This document shows, in pieces, positions 16,552-26,278 of a stretch of DNA of 43,670 nucleotides. Numbering within the stretch: position 1 is the first letter of the stretch; each line of letters starts with the position of its first letter. Below the pieces are notes generated by a model. The model ran no database searches. It was not told where the DNA came from and was given only the letters and a program-made list of their open reading frames with translations. A program made the position numbers and the translations under genes. The stretch lies in the NCBI GenBank assembly GCA_036278935.1, contig DASUKA010000056.1:1-43670 (forward strand), in the 5' to 3' direction. Source of the stretch: DASSNR01 sp036278935. GTDB lineage: Bacteria > Gemmatimonadota > Gemmatimonadetes > Gemmatimonadales > Gemmatimonadaceae.

Positions 16552-18381
16552 CTACGCGGCCCTCCGGCGTCCCGTCCCCACCACGGCGGACTCCACCACC
16601 AGCACCAGGAGCGCCAGCATGAGCAACGGCGCCACGATCGGTCGGCGCGGCGCCGACGACAGGGTATGCGTGTGAAGCGTGGCGGCGTCATCCACCACGC
16701 GCACATCGCTCCCCCGCAGCCGCGCCGCGAGCGCGTCGTTGTTCAGGCGCGCGAGCGCGGACTCTCTCGCTTCGGGGTTCACGACCAGGGCACCCAGGCG
16801 TCGCGTTCCATGCATGAAAAAGTATACGCCGGGCTGGTCGGGCGCGGTCAGACTGTCGCCGGAGAGTGAGAGCCGCTCGCCGCCGGCGAGCTCCAGTCCG
16901 TCAGCGTTGGCGGGCCGGCCCACCTGCACACCCGGTGCGGCGTTGATGACGGACCCCACCTCCTGCTCCAGCCGCTGCGAGAACACGTCGCCCAACCAGG
17001 GTACGAACGCGGCCCGCACGGGGAAGTTTGTCGCCTGGGGAATGAGGGGCGAGGCGACGATCACATAGGTCGGCCCCGCGACAATCCACGGATCCGCACC
17101 GGCCATGGCCAGGGTGTCGGACGGCGCATCGGTACCGGCGCGGCGCTCCAGCGCGTAGCGACGCATGACGGTCACCCCGGCGAGCCTCGAGCTGTCGCCT
17201 GGTACGCCGTTCACGGTGCTGGCGACGTTCTGCACTTCACCGAAGCGCCATGGGATGCCAAGCCGTTCGAGCGCGCGATTGGCCGCTCCCACGCGCAGCG
17301 GATCGGCAGGAGCCACGATGAGCGCGGGCAGCGTGGTGACGTCATTGGCCGGCACCATGGCAATGTCGTTGCCCACAGCCGCACGCCCCGCGCTCACCAG
17401 CGCATCGAGTGCGCTGCGGGCGAAGATGCCAAGCGCGGGACTCGCCGCGACCGCCGGCGCGGCGCCGACCCACACCGCGAAGCGCCGCACATCGTCGCCG
17501 CGCAGTTCGTCTGGCTCCAGCTCCACCGACCCATCCATCCAGCCGCGCGCCGCCGGGGTCGCATGGACCACCACCTCCTCGTTCCTCGCGGCCGTTCCGC
17601 GCGCGACGGTGCGCCCTTCCAGAGCGATCCGGTAGACGGCGGAATCCGGCGTGAGAATGCGCGCCCGCACGGCGCCATCCGGCGTCCATCGCCCCGGCGA
17701 GGCGGCCGATTCGGTGACCGCATGGTTCACCGGCGGGTCCGTGCGCGGGCGATAGGCCACCACGTGCACTCTGCCAAGCGAGAGGGGATCGGTCCAACTC
17801 GTCGCCTGCGCATCGGTGAAGATGGCCACCTCGTGCGCAACGGTGGAGGCGGCCCTCACGAGCGAGGCCGCCACGGTCACGGCATGCTCCGGATCACCCG
17901 CGCCGGCAAGGGACTCCGTGCGGCGGATGGCCGTGAGCACCGTCCCCCTGGAGCCACCGCGCACTACGCCATCCGCCGTCACCAGCCAGATCTGATCGCC
18001 CGGCGAGGCGCGCTCCACGAGCAACCGCGCACGCGCCTCCAGCCCCTCCAGCACCGTCTGTCCGTTGACCACGGCCGAGGTGCTGAGCGAATTGTCGAGC
18101 ACCACCGCCAACGCGGTGGGGGCGTGCCCGCTCCCTATGACCCGTGCCACGGGGCGCGCCGCCGCCAGTGCCACCAGCAGCACGGCCAGCACGCGCAGGA
18201 GCATGAGCAGCAGGTTGCGAAGCCGAAGCTTGCGGCTGTGCTCGCGCTCTGCGCGCGCCAGGTAGCGCACGGCCGGGAACTCCCGCCGCGTGCCGATGCG
18301 CCGACGGATCAGATGCAGGAAGAGCGGGATGGCGGCCACCGCCGCAGCCGCCAGGTACAGCGGGGCGAGAAAGTCGATCAC
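16552..18381 (-). CDS. BatA-type membrane protein with von Willebrand factor A domain
   Basis: A 609-residue protein starting with the BatA N-terminal motif (FLAPLYLAAAAVAAIPLFLHLIRRRIGTRREFPAVRYL), then a second membrane helix (LLMLLRVLAVLLVALAAARPV). The VWA domain's metal site DNSLS (the DxSxS MIDAS signature) lies near residues 95-99. A long periplasmic region with beta-rich and Ala-rich segments follows, then a C-terminal helix (PLLMLALLVLVVESAVVGTG) and a basic end. BatA proteins act with MoxR ATPases and DUF58 proteins in envelope stress tolerance in Bacteroidota and relatives; molecular function is uncertain. Its start overlaps the DUF58 stop by 4 nt (ATGA). No moxR gene is in the window. 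Confidence 0.88.
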   Translation of the reverse strand: MIDFLAPLYLAAAAVAAIPLFLHLIRRRIGTRREFPAVRYLARAEREHSRKLRLRNLLLMLLRVLAVLLVALAAARPVARVIGSGHAPTALAVVLDNSLSTSAVVNGQTVLEGLEARARLLVERASPGDQIWLVTADGVVRGGSRGTVLTAIRRTESLAGAGDPEHAVTVAASLVRAASTVAHEVAIFTDAQATSWTDPLSLGRVHVVAYRPRTDPPVNHAVTESAASPGRWTPDGAVRARILTPDSAVYRIALEGRTVARGTAARNEEVVVHATPAARGWMDGSVELEPDELRGDDVRRFAVWVGAAPAVAASPALGIFARSALDALVSAGRAAVGNDIAMVPANDVTTLPALIVAPADPLRVGAANRALERLGIPWRFGEVQNVASTVNGVPGDSSRLAGVTVMRRYALERRAGTDAPSDTLAMAGADPWIVAGPTYVIVASPLIPQATNFPVRAAFVPWLGDVFSQRLEQEVGSVINAAPGVQVGRPANADGLELAGGERLSLSGDSLTAPDQPGVYFFMHGTRRLGALVVNPEARESALARLNNDALAARLRGSDVRVVDDAATLHTHTLSSAPRRPIVAPLLMLALLVLVVESAVVGTGRRRAA

Positions 18382-19292
18382 GGCACGCGCTGTCTGCTGG
18401 CGAACGCCCGCCGCAACGGCACGCCGAAGGGCGCGTCCGTGGAGATGGTCTCATACGAGGCGCCGATGGCCGCAAAGCTCTGCCGCCATTCGGCAATCGC
18501 CGCATTCACCGTCGCCCGGTACGCGCTGCGCACCTCCTGCACCGTAGCAGGGACCTCGATATTGCTCTCCGGGTCCACGAACACCGTGTCCGCGGTGATG
18601 GGCAGCTCCCGCTCGGCGGGATCGAACAGGTGCAGCACCACCACTTGATGGCCGGCGTGACGCAGCGCGCGCACGTGCTGCACGACCGCTGGGGGATCCA
18701 TGAGCAGATCGGAGATGAGCACCACGATCCCGCGCCGGGAGATCAGGCGGCCGGCCTGCTCCAGTGCGTCGGCGGCGCGCGACGCGTGGCCGCTTCCGGG
18801 CTCATCGAGGGCCGCGACGATGTGGCGCCAGTGGCCCGTGCGCACGCGGGGGGCCAGCGCGGTTCGGATCTCGTCGTCAAAGCGCACGAGACCAACCGCA
18901 TCACGCTGGCGGAGAAAGAGCAGGGCGAGCGCCGCCGTCAGCCGCTCGGCGTAGGCGAGCTTGGTGAGGCGCTCCGGCGCGCCGGTCCACGCCATGGACC
19001 GGCTGACATCGAGCACGAGCGCCGCGCGAAGGTTGGTCTCTTCCTCGTACTGCTTGACCACCCACCGATCCGCGCGGGCGGCAATCTTCCAGTCGAGATA
19101 GCGCAGCTCGTCGCCCGGCTGGTAGGGGCGATGCTCCGCGAACTCGACCGAGAATCCCTTGCGCCGCGACCGGTGGAGGCCGGTGAGAAAGCCATCCACC
19201 ACCCACCGTGCGATCACCTCGATCCGGCCAAGCGAGGCGATGGTGGCGGGATCGAGAAGATCGGCGCGTTGCCCTGGTGCGGCGGTGCTCAT
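18378..19292 (-). CDS. DUF58 domain protein (BatA partner)
   Basis: A 304-residue soluble protein. The DUF58 signature is present at ~55-75 (EHRPYQPGDELRYLDWKIAARADRWVVKQYEEE). The VWA-like part has DVSRSM near residue 94, a MIDAS-like DxSxS, and later VVLISDLLMDPP. Members are paired with MoxR AAA+ ATPases and BatA/VWA proteins. It is the first gene of the seven-gene run down to pdxA. A consensus-like promoter lies immediately upstream, with a predicted transcript start about 5 nt from the ATG and no visible Shine-Dalgarno. The mRNA may therefore be essentially leaderless. Confidence 0.9.
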   Translation of the reverse strand: MSTAAPGQRADLLDPATIASLGRIEVIARWVVDGFLTGLHRSRRKGFSVEFAEHRPYQPGDELRYLDWKIAARADRWVVKQYEEETNLRAALVLDVSRSMAWTGAPERLTKLAYAERLTAALALLFLRQRDAVGLVRFDDEIRTALAPRVRTGHWRHIVAALDEPGSGHASRAADALEQAGRLISRRGIVVLISDLLMDPPAVVQHVRALRHAGHQVVVLHLFDPAERELPITADTVFVDPESNIEVPATVQEVRSAYRATVNAAIAEWRQSFAAIGASYETISTDAPFGVPLRRAFASRQRVP

Positions 19293-19303
19293 TGGACCGT
19301 TGG

Positions 19304-19332
19304 AAGCTAGGCGGGGACGCGCGGCGGGTCAA
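19304..19332 (-). promoter_or_regulatory. Promoter of the DUF58-BatA-mfd-surA-pdxA run
   Basis: Minus-strand TTGACC (19332-19327), 17-bp spacer, TAGCTT (19309-19304). The expected start, near 19297, is only about 5 nt from the ATG at 19292. Motif and position only. Confidence 0.45.
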
Positions 19333-19342
19333 TTTGCGGGCC

Positions 19343-19378
19343 GGTGGGCACGGGAGCGTCAGATGCCCCGTGCCCACC
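19343..19378. terminator. Hairpin directly after the lipoprotein gene
   Basis: 12-bp arms (GGTGGGCACGGG / CCCGTGCCCACC) with a 12-nt loop, starting 3 nt past the stop of the minus-strand lipoprotein gene. It separates that gene from the promoter of the DUF58 run. No U-tract. Confidence 0.5.
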
Positions 19379-19381
19379 CGC

Positions 19382-19972
19382 TTACGAAGACTGCGCCTTG
19401 GCCGCGCGTACCGCCTTCACGAAGGCATCGGCATCCGCAGGACTGAAGGACTCGAGCACCGGCTTGTGGTCCGAGTCGTCCTTGCCATAGTGAAAGCCCG
19501 GCTTGTCGAAATCCACCGTCCGCCGCTTGCCGAGCACCGAGATGGTCGGCTGCGCGCCCTCGCGGAAGCGGAACTTGATGGCGCCATCCTCGTAGCTCAC
19601 ATGCTCCACATCGGCGAGGGGAATCTGGATGCGGTCGTTGATCTCCCGCCCGACCGTGGACTTGACGAAGCTGGCGATCGTCCCGCCCAAGCCGCCGGTG
19701 TCCCTGTCGCCGGCCGTGCTGGTGGCGAGGTCATGGCGCACCTTCCGCACGATGCTGTCGGCCAGCCCCATCCAGATCGTATCGCTCTGGAGCACCAGCT
19801 GGACGGCGCCATCCGTGGTGGTAATCGCCAGATCGCCCGGGCCGAGCGGGCGCGACGCGGGCGCCGCGGAGTCGCCGGACGAGATCGAGGCGCCGGAACC
19901 CGATTCTTCACAACCGCCGATGAGCAGCACCGACAGGACGGCGACCGACATGTATCGCGCATGCATGCGCAT
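19382..19972 (-). CDS. Hypothetical lipoprotein
   Basis: A 196-residue predicted lipoprotein: MRMHARYMSVAVLSVLLIGGC puts the lipid Cys at residue 21, followed by a Ser/Gly/Ala-rich linker. The rest is a single globular domain with strands (DLAITTTDGAVQLVLQSDTIWMGL, IQIPLADVEHVSYEDGAIKFRF) and a C-terminal helix (ADADAFVKAVRAAKAQ). The ADVEHVSYEDGAIKFRFREG segment resembles a PH-like or DUF-type sensor fold, but no family is recognised. The start at 19972 has GGAGGGG 4 nt upstream, which excludes the longer open frame. It is a single gene bounded by a hairpin downstream. Confidence 0.78.
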   Translation of the reverse strand: MRMHARYMSVAVLSVLLIGGCEESGSGASISSGDSAAPASRPLGPGDLAITTTDGAVQLVLQSDTIWMGLADSIVRKVRHDLATSTAGDRDTGGLGGTIASFVKSTVGREINDRIQIPLADVEHVSYEDGAIKFRFREGAQPTISVLGKRRTVDFDKPGFHYGKDDSDHKPVLESFSPADADAFVKAVRAAKAQSS

Positions 19973-20090
19973 GGAACCCCTCCGCAAGCTGAAAGGTTGG
20001 CTGACAGGGTGAAGCAACCGCGCCCAAGACACTACGGAAATGGATGCCCGGAGTTCCGGCCGCCCCGTCGCGCGGCAGCCACCCCGCGCC

Positions 20091-20879
20091 TCAGCCCGCT
20101 TGCGGGCCCGGCGCCGGCTCGTACAAGTCCGCCACATCGCAGGCCGCCAGCTCTACCAGAAAGTCGCCGATCTGGCGTGTCACCGCTTCGGCGTACCGGC
20201 GCCCCTTGTCGGCCGATGCGTGTGCCGGATTCCCGACGCCCGTGTCGCGCGTGACCCGCGTCCACTCGCGCGGTGCCCACGCCCATCCTTCGCGCAGCGC
20301 CGAAATGCGAAACGCACGCGCTGCTCCGGTGCCCGCATCGGACAGCGGCAGCACCAGCTCCGGCGCCACGTGCATCATCACGCTCGTCTCCAGCTCGCCG
20401 GCGTGGTCACCCGGCTCGTCGAAGATGCGCTCCGGGCGTGCGCACCGGTACCAGTCGACCGCGCAGATGAAGAGATCCACATTGCCGTGTAGCTCCCGAA
20501 TCAGCGGACGGAAATCGTTCCCGCCGTGCCCGTTCAACAGCACCAGCTTCTGAATCCCCTGCCCCGCGAGCGAGCTGGCCACGTCCCGCAGCAGCGCCAG
20601 CTGCGTGCTCGGCATCATGTTGATCGTGAGTCGGATATCGAGCTGCGTGGTGTTCACGCCGAAAGGGACGGCCGGCAGGACGATGACCCGCGCGCCCTGC
20701 CCCCACGCGTACTGCGCCGCGCCGGCCGCGATCTGCTCGCTCTGAATGGTGTCGGTGGCGTAGGGCAGGTGCAGATTGTGCGCTTCGGTAGCGCCCCACG
20801 GAAGCACGGCAACGTCGTACATGGTCTGGCGCACGAGCGTCCAGGAGCTTTCGGCGAGGATGTAGGGACGACCGGGCAT
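20091..20879 (-). CDS. Creatininase-family amidohydrolase
   Basis: A 262-residue metal-dependent amidohydrolase. The family's ligand motifs are present: WGATEAHNLHLPYATDT (Glu, His and Asp ligands), LLNGHGGNDFRPL, and DHAGELETSVMMHVAPELVLP with the conserved Glu. Relatives hydrolyse creatinine, formamide intermediates in riboflavin/F420 synthesis (ArfB) or mycofactocin precursor (MftE), so the substrate cannot be assigned. The start at MPGRPYILAESSW (20879) was chosen because homology begins there; upstream codons in frame are Arg-rich shadow sequence. It is divergent from lepA with 224 nt between starts. Confidence 0.88.
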   Translation of the reverse strand: MPGRPYILAESSWTLVRQTMYDVAVLPWGATEAHNLHLPYATDTIQSEQIAAGAAQYAWGQGARVIVLPAVPFGVNTTQLDIRLTINMMPSTQLALLRDVASSLAGQGIQKLVLLNGHGGNDFRPLIRELHGNVDLFICAVDWYRCARPERIFDEPGDHAGELETSVMMHVAPELVLPLSDAGTGAARAFRISALREGWAWAPREWTRVTRDTGVGNPAHASADKGRRYAEAVTRQIGDFLVELAACDVADLYEPAPGPQAG

Positions 20880-21103
20880 GACGCGTGTGTCGACCTCGGA
20901 GACGGGTGATGCGGATGCGCGGTGCGATGCACGCTCGCGCGGCACGTGGTACCCGGCCAAGATGGCGGCCAGGGTGCTGCGCCGCCAGCGCAGCGCAACC
21001 GTGCCTCCGGCGCGTCGACGCCCCCTCACCGGCGACAGTGCATCATCGTGGTGCGGCTATATTTCCGGATTGGACTGGAACCCCCAACCGCGCGAGACAT
21101 CAG

Positions 21104-22899
<1,796 letters not shown>

Positions 22900-22900
<1 letters not shown>

Positions 22901-24120
22901 TGGGGGACGGCGAGGGAGAAGAGAGGAGAAAGGAGAAAGATGGGAGGCGGGTCAGTGGGTCAGTGGGTCAGTCGGTCAGCGAGTCAGGAACGGCTCGCGC
23001 GAGCACGGCGCTCCCCCCCGAGGGCTGCCCTACCACTCACGACTCGCAACTCAGAACTCATAACGCACTGCCCTCCTCTCCCGCTTCTCTCGTTATCCAG
23101 ACCAGCTTTATTGGCGACGCGGTGCTCACCACGCCGTTGATCGCGGAGCTCGCGCGTCGCGGCCCGGTGGACGTCGTGGCTGCGCCGGCGGGGGCCGCGG
23201 TGCTCGCCAATCATCCCGCCATTCGGCGCCTCTTTGTCTATGACAAGCGCTCGAGTGATGCCGGGGCGCGTGGACTCTGGCGGGTGACGCGCGCGATTCG
23301 CGCTCATGCCGCTACACCGCACGGCGCACGAGACGGGGGGCGAGTCGCGTACCTGGCGCAGGGCTCGGCGCGGAGCGCGATGCTTGCCGTGCTGGCGGGG
23401 GCCTCCCAGCGCGTGGGGTTCACCGACGCGCCCGGACGGGTGATGTACACGCGGCGCGTGGTTCGCCGCGCGCATCAGCACCATGTGGAGCGACTATGGC
23501 GCCTGGCGTTCCCCGGCGATCCTGATGTCGAGCCGCCGCCCGGTGCGCTGCGCCCGCGGCTGTATCCGGGCGATACCGACATCGCGGCGGTGGATGCGCT
23601 GCTGGCGGGGTGGGCGCTCGGCTCGGGAGTGTTCATCGCGTTGGCCCCGGGCAGCGTATGGGGCACGAAGCGGTGGCCATACTATCCGGAGCTGGCGCGT
23701 CGCCTGGCGCCGCGCGCCCCGATGGTCGTCATCGGGTCCCGTGATGATGCCGCGCTCGCCGCCGAGATCGCCGCGGCAACCCCCGCGGGCCGGGTGCTCG
23801 ATGCGACCGGGCGGTTGTCGCTCCTGGGCTCCGCCGAGCTCATCCGCCGCGCGACGTTCCTCGTGACGAACGACTCCGCCCCCCAGCATCTCGCGTCGGC
23901 CATGAACACGCGCACCCTCACCCTGTACGGTCCCACCGTCCCCGCGTTCGGCTTCGGTCCGCTGGCGCCCGGCTCCGCAACCCACGAGCATCCCGCGCTC
24001 TCCTGCCGCCCCTGCCACCACCACGGCCCCGCGCGCTGTCCGCTGGACCACTGGCGGTGTATGCGCGAGCTCGACGCCGAGGGGGTAGCAAGGGTGGTGC
24101 AGGGATGGTACGAGGCGTGA
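22900..24120 (+). CDS. Glycosyltransferase family 9 (heptosyltransferase-like) with repeat-encoded N-terminus
   Basis: The conserved part begins near residue 63 (SLVIQTSFIGDAVLTTPLIAELARRG) and runs through FIALAPGSVWGTKRWPYYPELARRLA, TGRLSLLGSAELIRRATFLVTNDSAPQHLASAMNT and LYGPTVPAFGFGPL. It ends in a Cys-rich RPCHHHGPARCPLDHWRCM, all typical of GT9 enzymes that add heptose to lipopolysaccharide core. The only ATG before the core is at 22900, overlapping the lepA stop, so residues 1-~62 are encoded by repeat cluster B, including an 8-bp tandem repeat. A non-AUG start (for example CTG at 23068) is the alternative. The gene is bracketed by repeat clusters B and C. Total length from 22900 is 406 residues. 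Confidence 0.85.
22911..23090. repeat. Repeat cluster B: purine tract, 8-bp tandem repeat and ACTCA-type units
   Basis: A purine tract (22912-22940) contains a 20-base exact inverse match to 9173-9192. It is followed by GGGTCAGT three times in tandem (22949-22972) and two diverged units (CGGTCAGC, GAGTCAGG, to 22988). After a short unrelated stretch, 23035-23070 holds ACTCACGACTC/CAACTCAGAACTCATAAC units, complements of the GAGTTGTG motif in clusters A and C. It lies inside the reading frame of the glycosyltransferase. Confidence 0.7.
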
Positions 24121-24210
24121 ATAGTGAGTGATGAGTTATGAGGAGTGAGTTGTGGGTTGTGAGCAGTGCGCTCGCTGCCCCCATAACTCACAACTCACAC
24201 TTCCCCTCAT
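24121..24210. repeat. Repeat cluster C: GTGAGTTGTG palindrome
   Basis: The left arm GTGAGTTGTGGGTTGT (24145-24160) pairs with the right arm ATAACTCACAACTCAC (24183-24198), 14 of 16 positions, around a GC-rich centre. Additional GTGAGTGATGAGTTATGAGG units precede it and ACTTCCCCTCAT follows. It begins directly after the glycosyltransferase stop and fills most of the gap to the glucokinase start. It may act as a terminator hairpin. Confidence 0.7.
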
Positions 24211-24291
24211 GGGCAGTCTCGCACCATCATTCACGTCGCGCGGACGGACCGCGCTAGGCGCCGCGCTTCGCCCACCCTGGACCTCCGTGCC

Positions 24292-25302
24292 ATGCCCCGG
24301 CCTCGACAGCAATACATCATTGGCGTTGACCTCGGCGGGACGAACATCGTTGCCGGGGCCATGCCGCTTGACGGCAGCGCGGAGATCGCCATGCGCGCCG
24401 AGCCCACCCACGCGGAGCGCGGCGCGGACGCGGTGGTGGATCGCATTGTCGCGATGATCGCGGAGGTCATGTCCGAGGTGGTCACGGGGCGAGGCGCAAA
24501 ACCGCAGGACGTGTTGGGCGTGGGCATGGGTGCGCCCGGGCCGCTCGACCGCGAAGCGGGCGTCGTGGTGGTCGCACCGAACCTGGGGTGGCGCAACTTT
24601 CCGCTGCGGCAAGAGATCGCGGATCGCGTCCGTCTGCCCGTCACGCTCGACAACGATGCCAACTGTGCGACGATGGGCGAGTGGTGGTGCGGCGCGGCGC
24701 GCGGCGCGCGCAACGTGGTGGGCCTCACCATCGGCACCGGGATCGGCGGCGGTGTCGTGCTGGATGGAAGGCTCTACCACGGCGCATCGGATGTGGCGGG
24801 CGAGATCGGACACACCACTATCGATGCGAATGGGCGCCATTGTCGCTGCGGCAACTACGGCTGTCTCGAAGCGTACGCCTCCGGGCCGGCCATCGCGCTG
24901 CGCGCGCGCGAAGCGCTCGAGATGGACGTCGAGCCGGCCGAGCCCTCGCTCCTCCCGACGCTGGTGAACGGCGACCTGGAGTTGCTCACCGCGGCGACGG
25001 TGTACGAGGCCGCGCACCGCGGCGACGCGGTGGCGCTGGAAGTCGTACGCGACACCGCGCGCTTCCTCGGCACCGGCATCGCGAATCTGCTCAACATCCT
25101 CAATCCGGACATCGTGGTGCTTGCCGGCGGCGTGACGCGAGCTGGCGAGCGCCTGTTCGAGCCATTGCGCGCGGAAGTGCGGCGGCGGGCATTCCGGCCG
25201 GCCGTCGAAGCATGCCGCATCGTGGCGGGCACGCTTCCCGGTACCGCGGGGGTGGTGGGCGCGGTGGCAACCTTCAAGGCCGAGCGGCTCGGTGGGTTCT
25301 GA
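24292..25302 (+). CDS. ROK-family glucokinase
   Basis: A 336-residue sugar kinase. The ATP-binding phosphate-1 motif is IIGVDLGGTNIVAGAM (9-24), substrate-site residues lie in PVTLDNDANCATMGEWWCGAARG, and GLTIGTGIGGGVVLDGRLYHG is the next phosphate loop. The ROK zinc signature is GRHCRCGNYGCLEAYAS (CxCGxxGCxE). Phosphorylation of glucose to glucose-6-phosphate is the usual activity; other hexoses are possible. No helix-turn-helix is present, so it is an enzyme and not a ROK repressor. No clear Shine-Dalgarno precedes the ATG. It is the first gene of an overlapping chain; its stop overlaps the next gene by 11 nt. Confidence 0.92.
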   Translation: MPRPRQQYIIGVDLGGTNIVAGAMPLDGSAEIAMRAEPTHAERGADAVVDRIVAMIAEVMSEVVTGRGAKPQDVLGVGMGAPGPLDREAGVVVVAPNLGWRNFPLRQEIADRVRLPVTLDNDANCATMGEWWCGAARGARNVVGLTIGTGIGGGVVLDGRLYHGASDVAGEIGHTTIDANGRHCRCGNYGCLEAYASGPAIALRAREALEMDVEPAEPSLLPTLVNGDLELLTAATVYEAAHRGDAVALEVVRDTARFLGTGIANLLNILNPDIVVLAGGVTRAGERLFEPLRAEVRRRAFRPAVEACRIVAGTLPGTAGVVGAVATFKAERLGGF

Positions 25303-26278
25303 CGGCGTTCGCAAACGGCGCCTGGGCGTGATCAGCACCTTCGTGTGGGACACCATCTACGGGCGCGAGCCAGGCTCCGCGTCGGTGGAAGAGTGGGGCG
25401 GGATCACGTACGCGCTGGCCGGTCTGGATGCGGCGCTCCCCGACGACTGGGAGATCGTGCCGATCATGAAGGTCGGGAGCGATCTGGCCGCACGGGCGCG
25501 TGAGTTCCTCCATGAGCTGCCGCATGCGGCGCCTGATGCGGCGCTGGTGGAAGTGCCCTATCCGAACAACCGGGTCGAGTTGCGCTATACCACCAGCGAG
25601 CGGCGCTCCGAGCGCCTCACGGGGGGCCTTCCCGGATGGAGCTGGCTGGGGCTCAAGCCGCTGCTCACGGGACTCGATGCGCTGTACATCAACTTCATGA
25701 GCGGGTGGGAGCTGGATCTCGAAACGTTGCAGCTCCTGCGTCAGCACTTCCGGGGTCCCATCTACTGCGACCTGCATATGTTGGTGATGGCGGTGCAGCC
25801 CGCCGGCTGGCGTACGCCCCAGCCGCTGCCGAACGCGGCGGCGTGGTGCCGGTGCGTCGACCTCCTGCAGGTGAACGAGGATGAGATGGCGATGATGGCG
25901 CCCGACCCGCTGGCACTGGCGGCCACCGCCCTGGAGGCGGGCGTACGGTGTCTGGTCGTGACACTGGGCAGCCGGGGGGCCGTCTACTTTGCCGCCCCGG
26001 ACTTCGCGTCCCTCCCCGATCTCGGGCGGCCGCGCCCGCTCGATCGGCCACTGGGACCGGCGCGCACGGAACGCATCCCCGCGGTGCAGGCGAATCTCGC
26101 GGGCGATCCCACAGGGTGCGGCGACGTGTGGGGCGCGACATATTTCTCCCGGCTGCTGCGCGGCGATACGTTAGGCGACGCAATGAGCGCCGCCCACCGG
26201 GCCGCGGCGCGGAACCTGGAGCACCGGGGCGCCACCGGGCTGTCCCGGCACCTGCGCGGCGAACTTCTCTCTCAATGA
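25292..26278 (+). CDS. PfkB-family carbohydrate kinase
   Basis: A 328-residue ribokinase-like protein. PfkB features are GGITYALAGLDAALPDDWEIVPIMKVGSD near the N-terminus, NEDEM in the middle, CLVVTLGSRGAVYF, and the C-terminal anion-hole/catalytic motif DPTGCGDVWGATYFSRLLRG. In that motif the usual GAGD reads GCGD but the catalytic Asp is kept. The substrate (ribose, fructose-6-P, nucleoside or other) cannot be told. The GTG at 25292 gives an 11-nt overlap with the glucokinase stop; a GTG at 25328 is an alternative start. Its stop overlaps the next ATG (ATGA). Confidence 0.88.
   Translation: MGSDGVRKRRLGVISTFVWDTIYGREPGSASVEEWGGITYALAGLDAALPDDWEIVPIMKVGSDLAARAREFLHELPHAAPDAALVEVPYPNNRVELRYTTSERRSERLTGGLPGWSWLGLKPLLTGLDALYINFMSGWELDLETLQLLRQHFRGPIYCDLHMLVMAVQPAGWRTPQPLPNAAAWCRCVDLLQVNEDEMAMMAPDPLALAATALEAGVRCLVVTLGSRGAVYFAAPDFASLPDLGRPRPLDRPLGPARTERIPAVQANLAGDPTGCGDVWGATYFSRLLRGDTLGDAMSAAHRAAARNLEHRGATGLSRHLRGELLSQ

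Noticed and set aside
22949..22988. CRISPR-like tandem repeat
   Set aside because: The units are 8 bp and directly abutting, with no spacers and no cas genes. It is a simple tandem repeat.
24292..25302. ROK-family transcriptional repressor
   Set aside because: No N-terminal helix-turn-helix is present. The protein starts directly with the kinase phosphate-binding motif.
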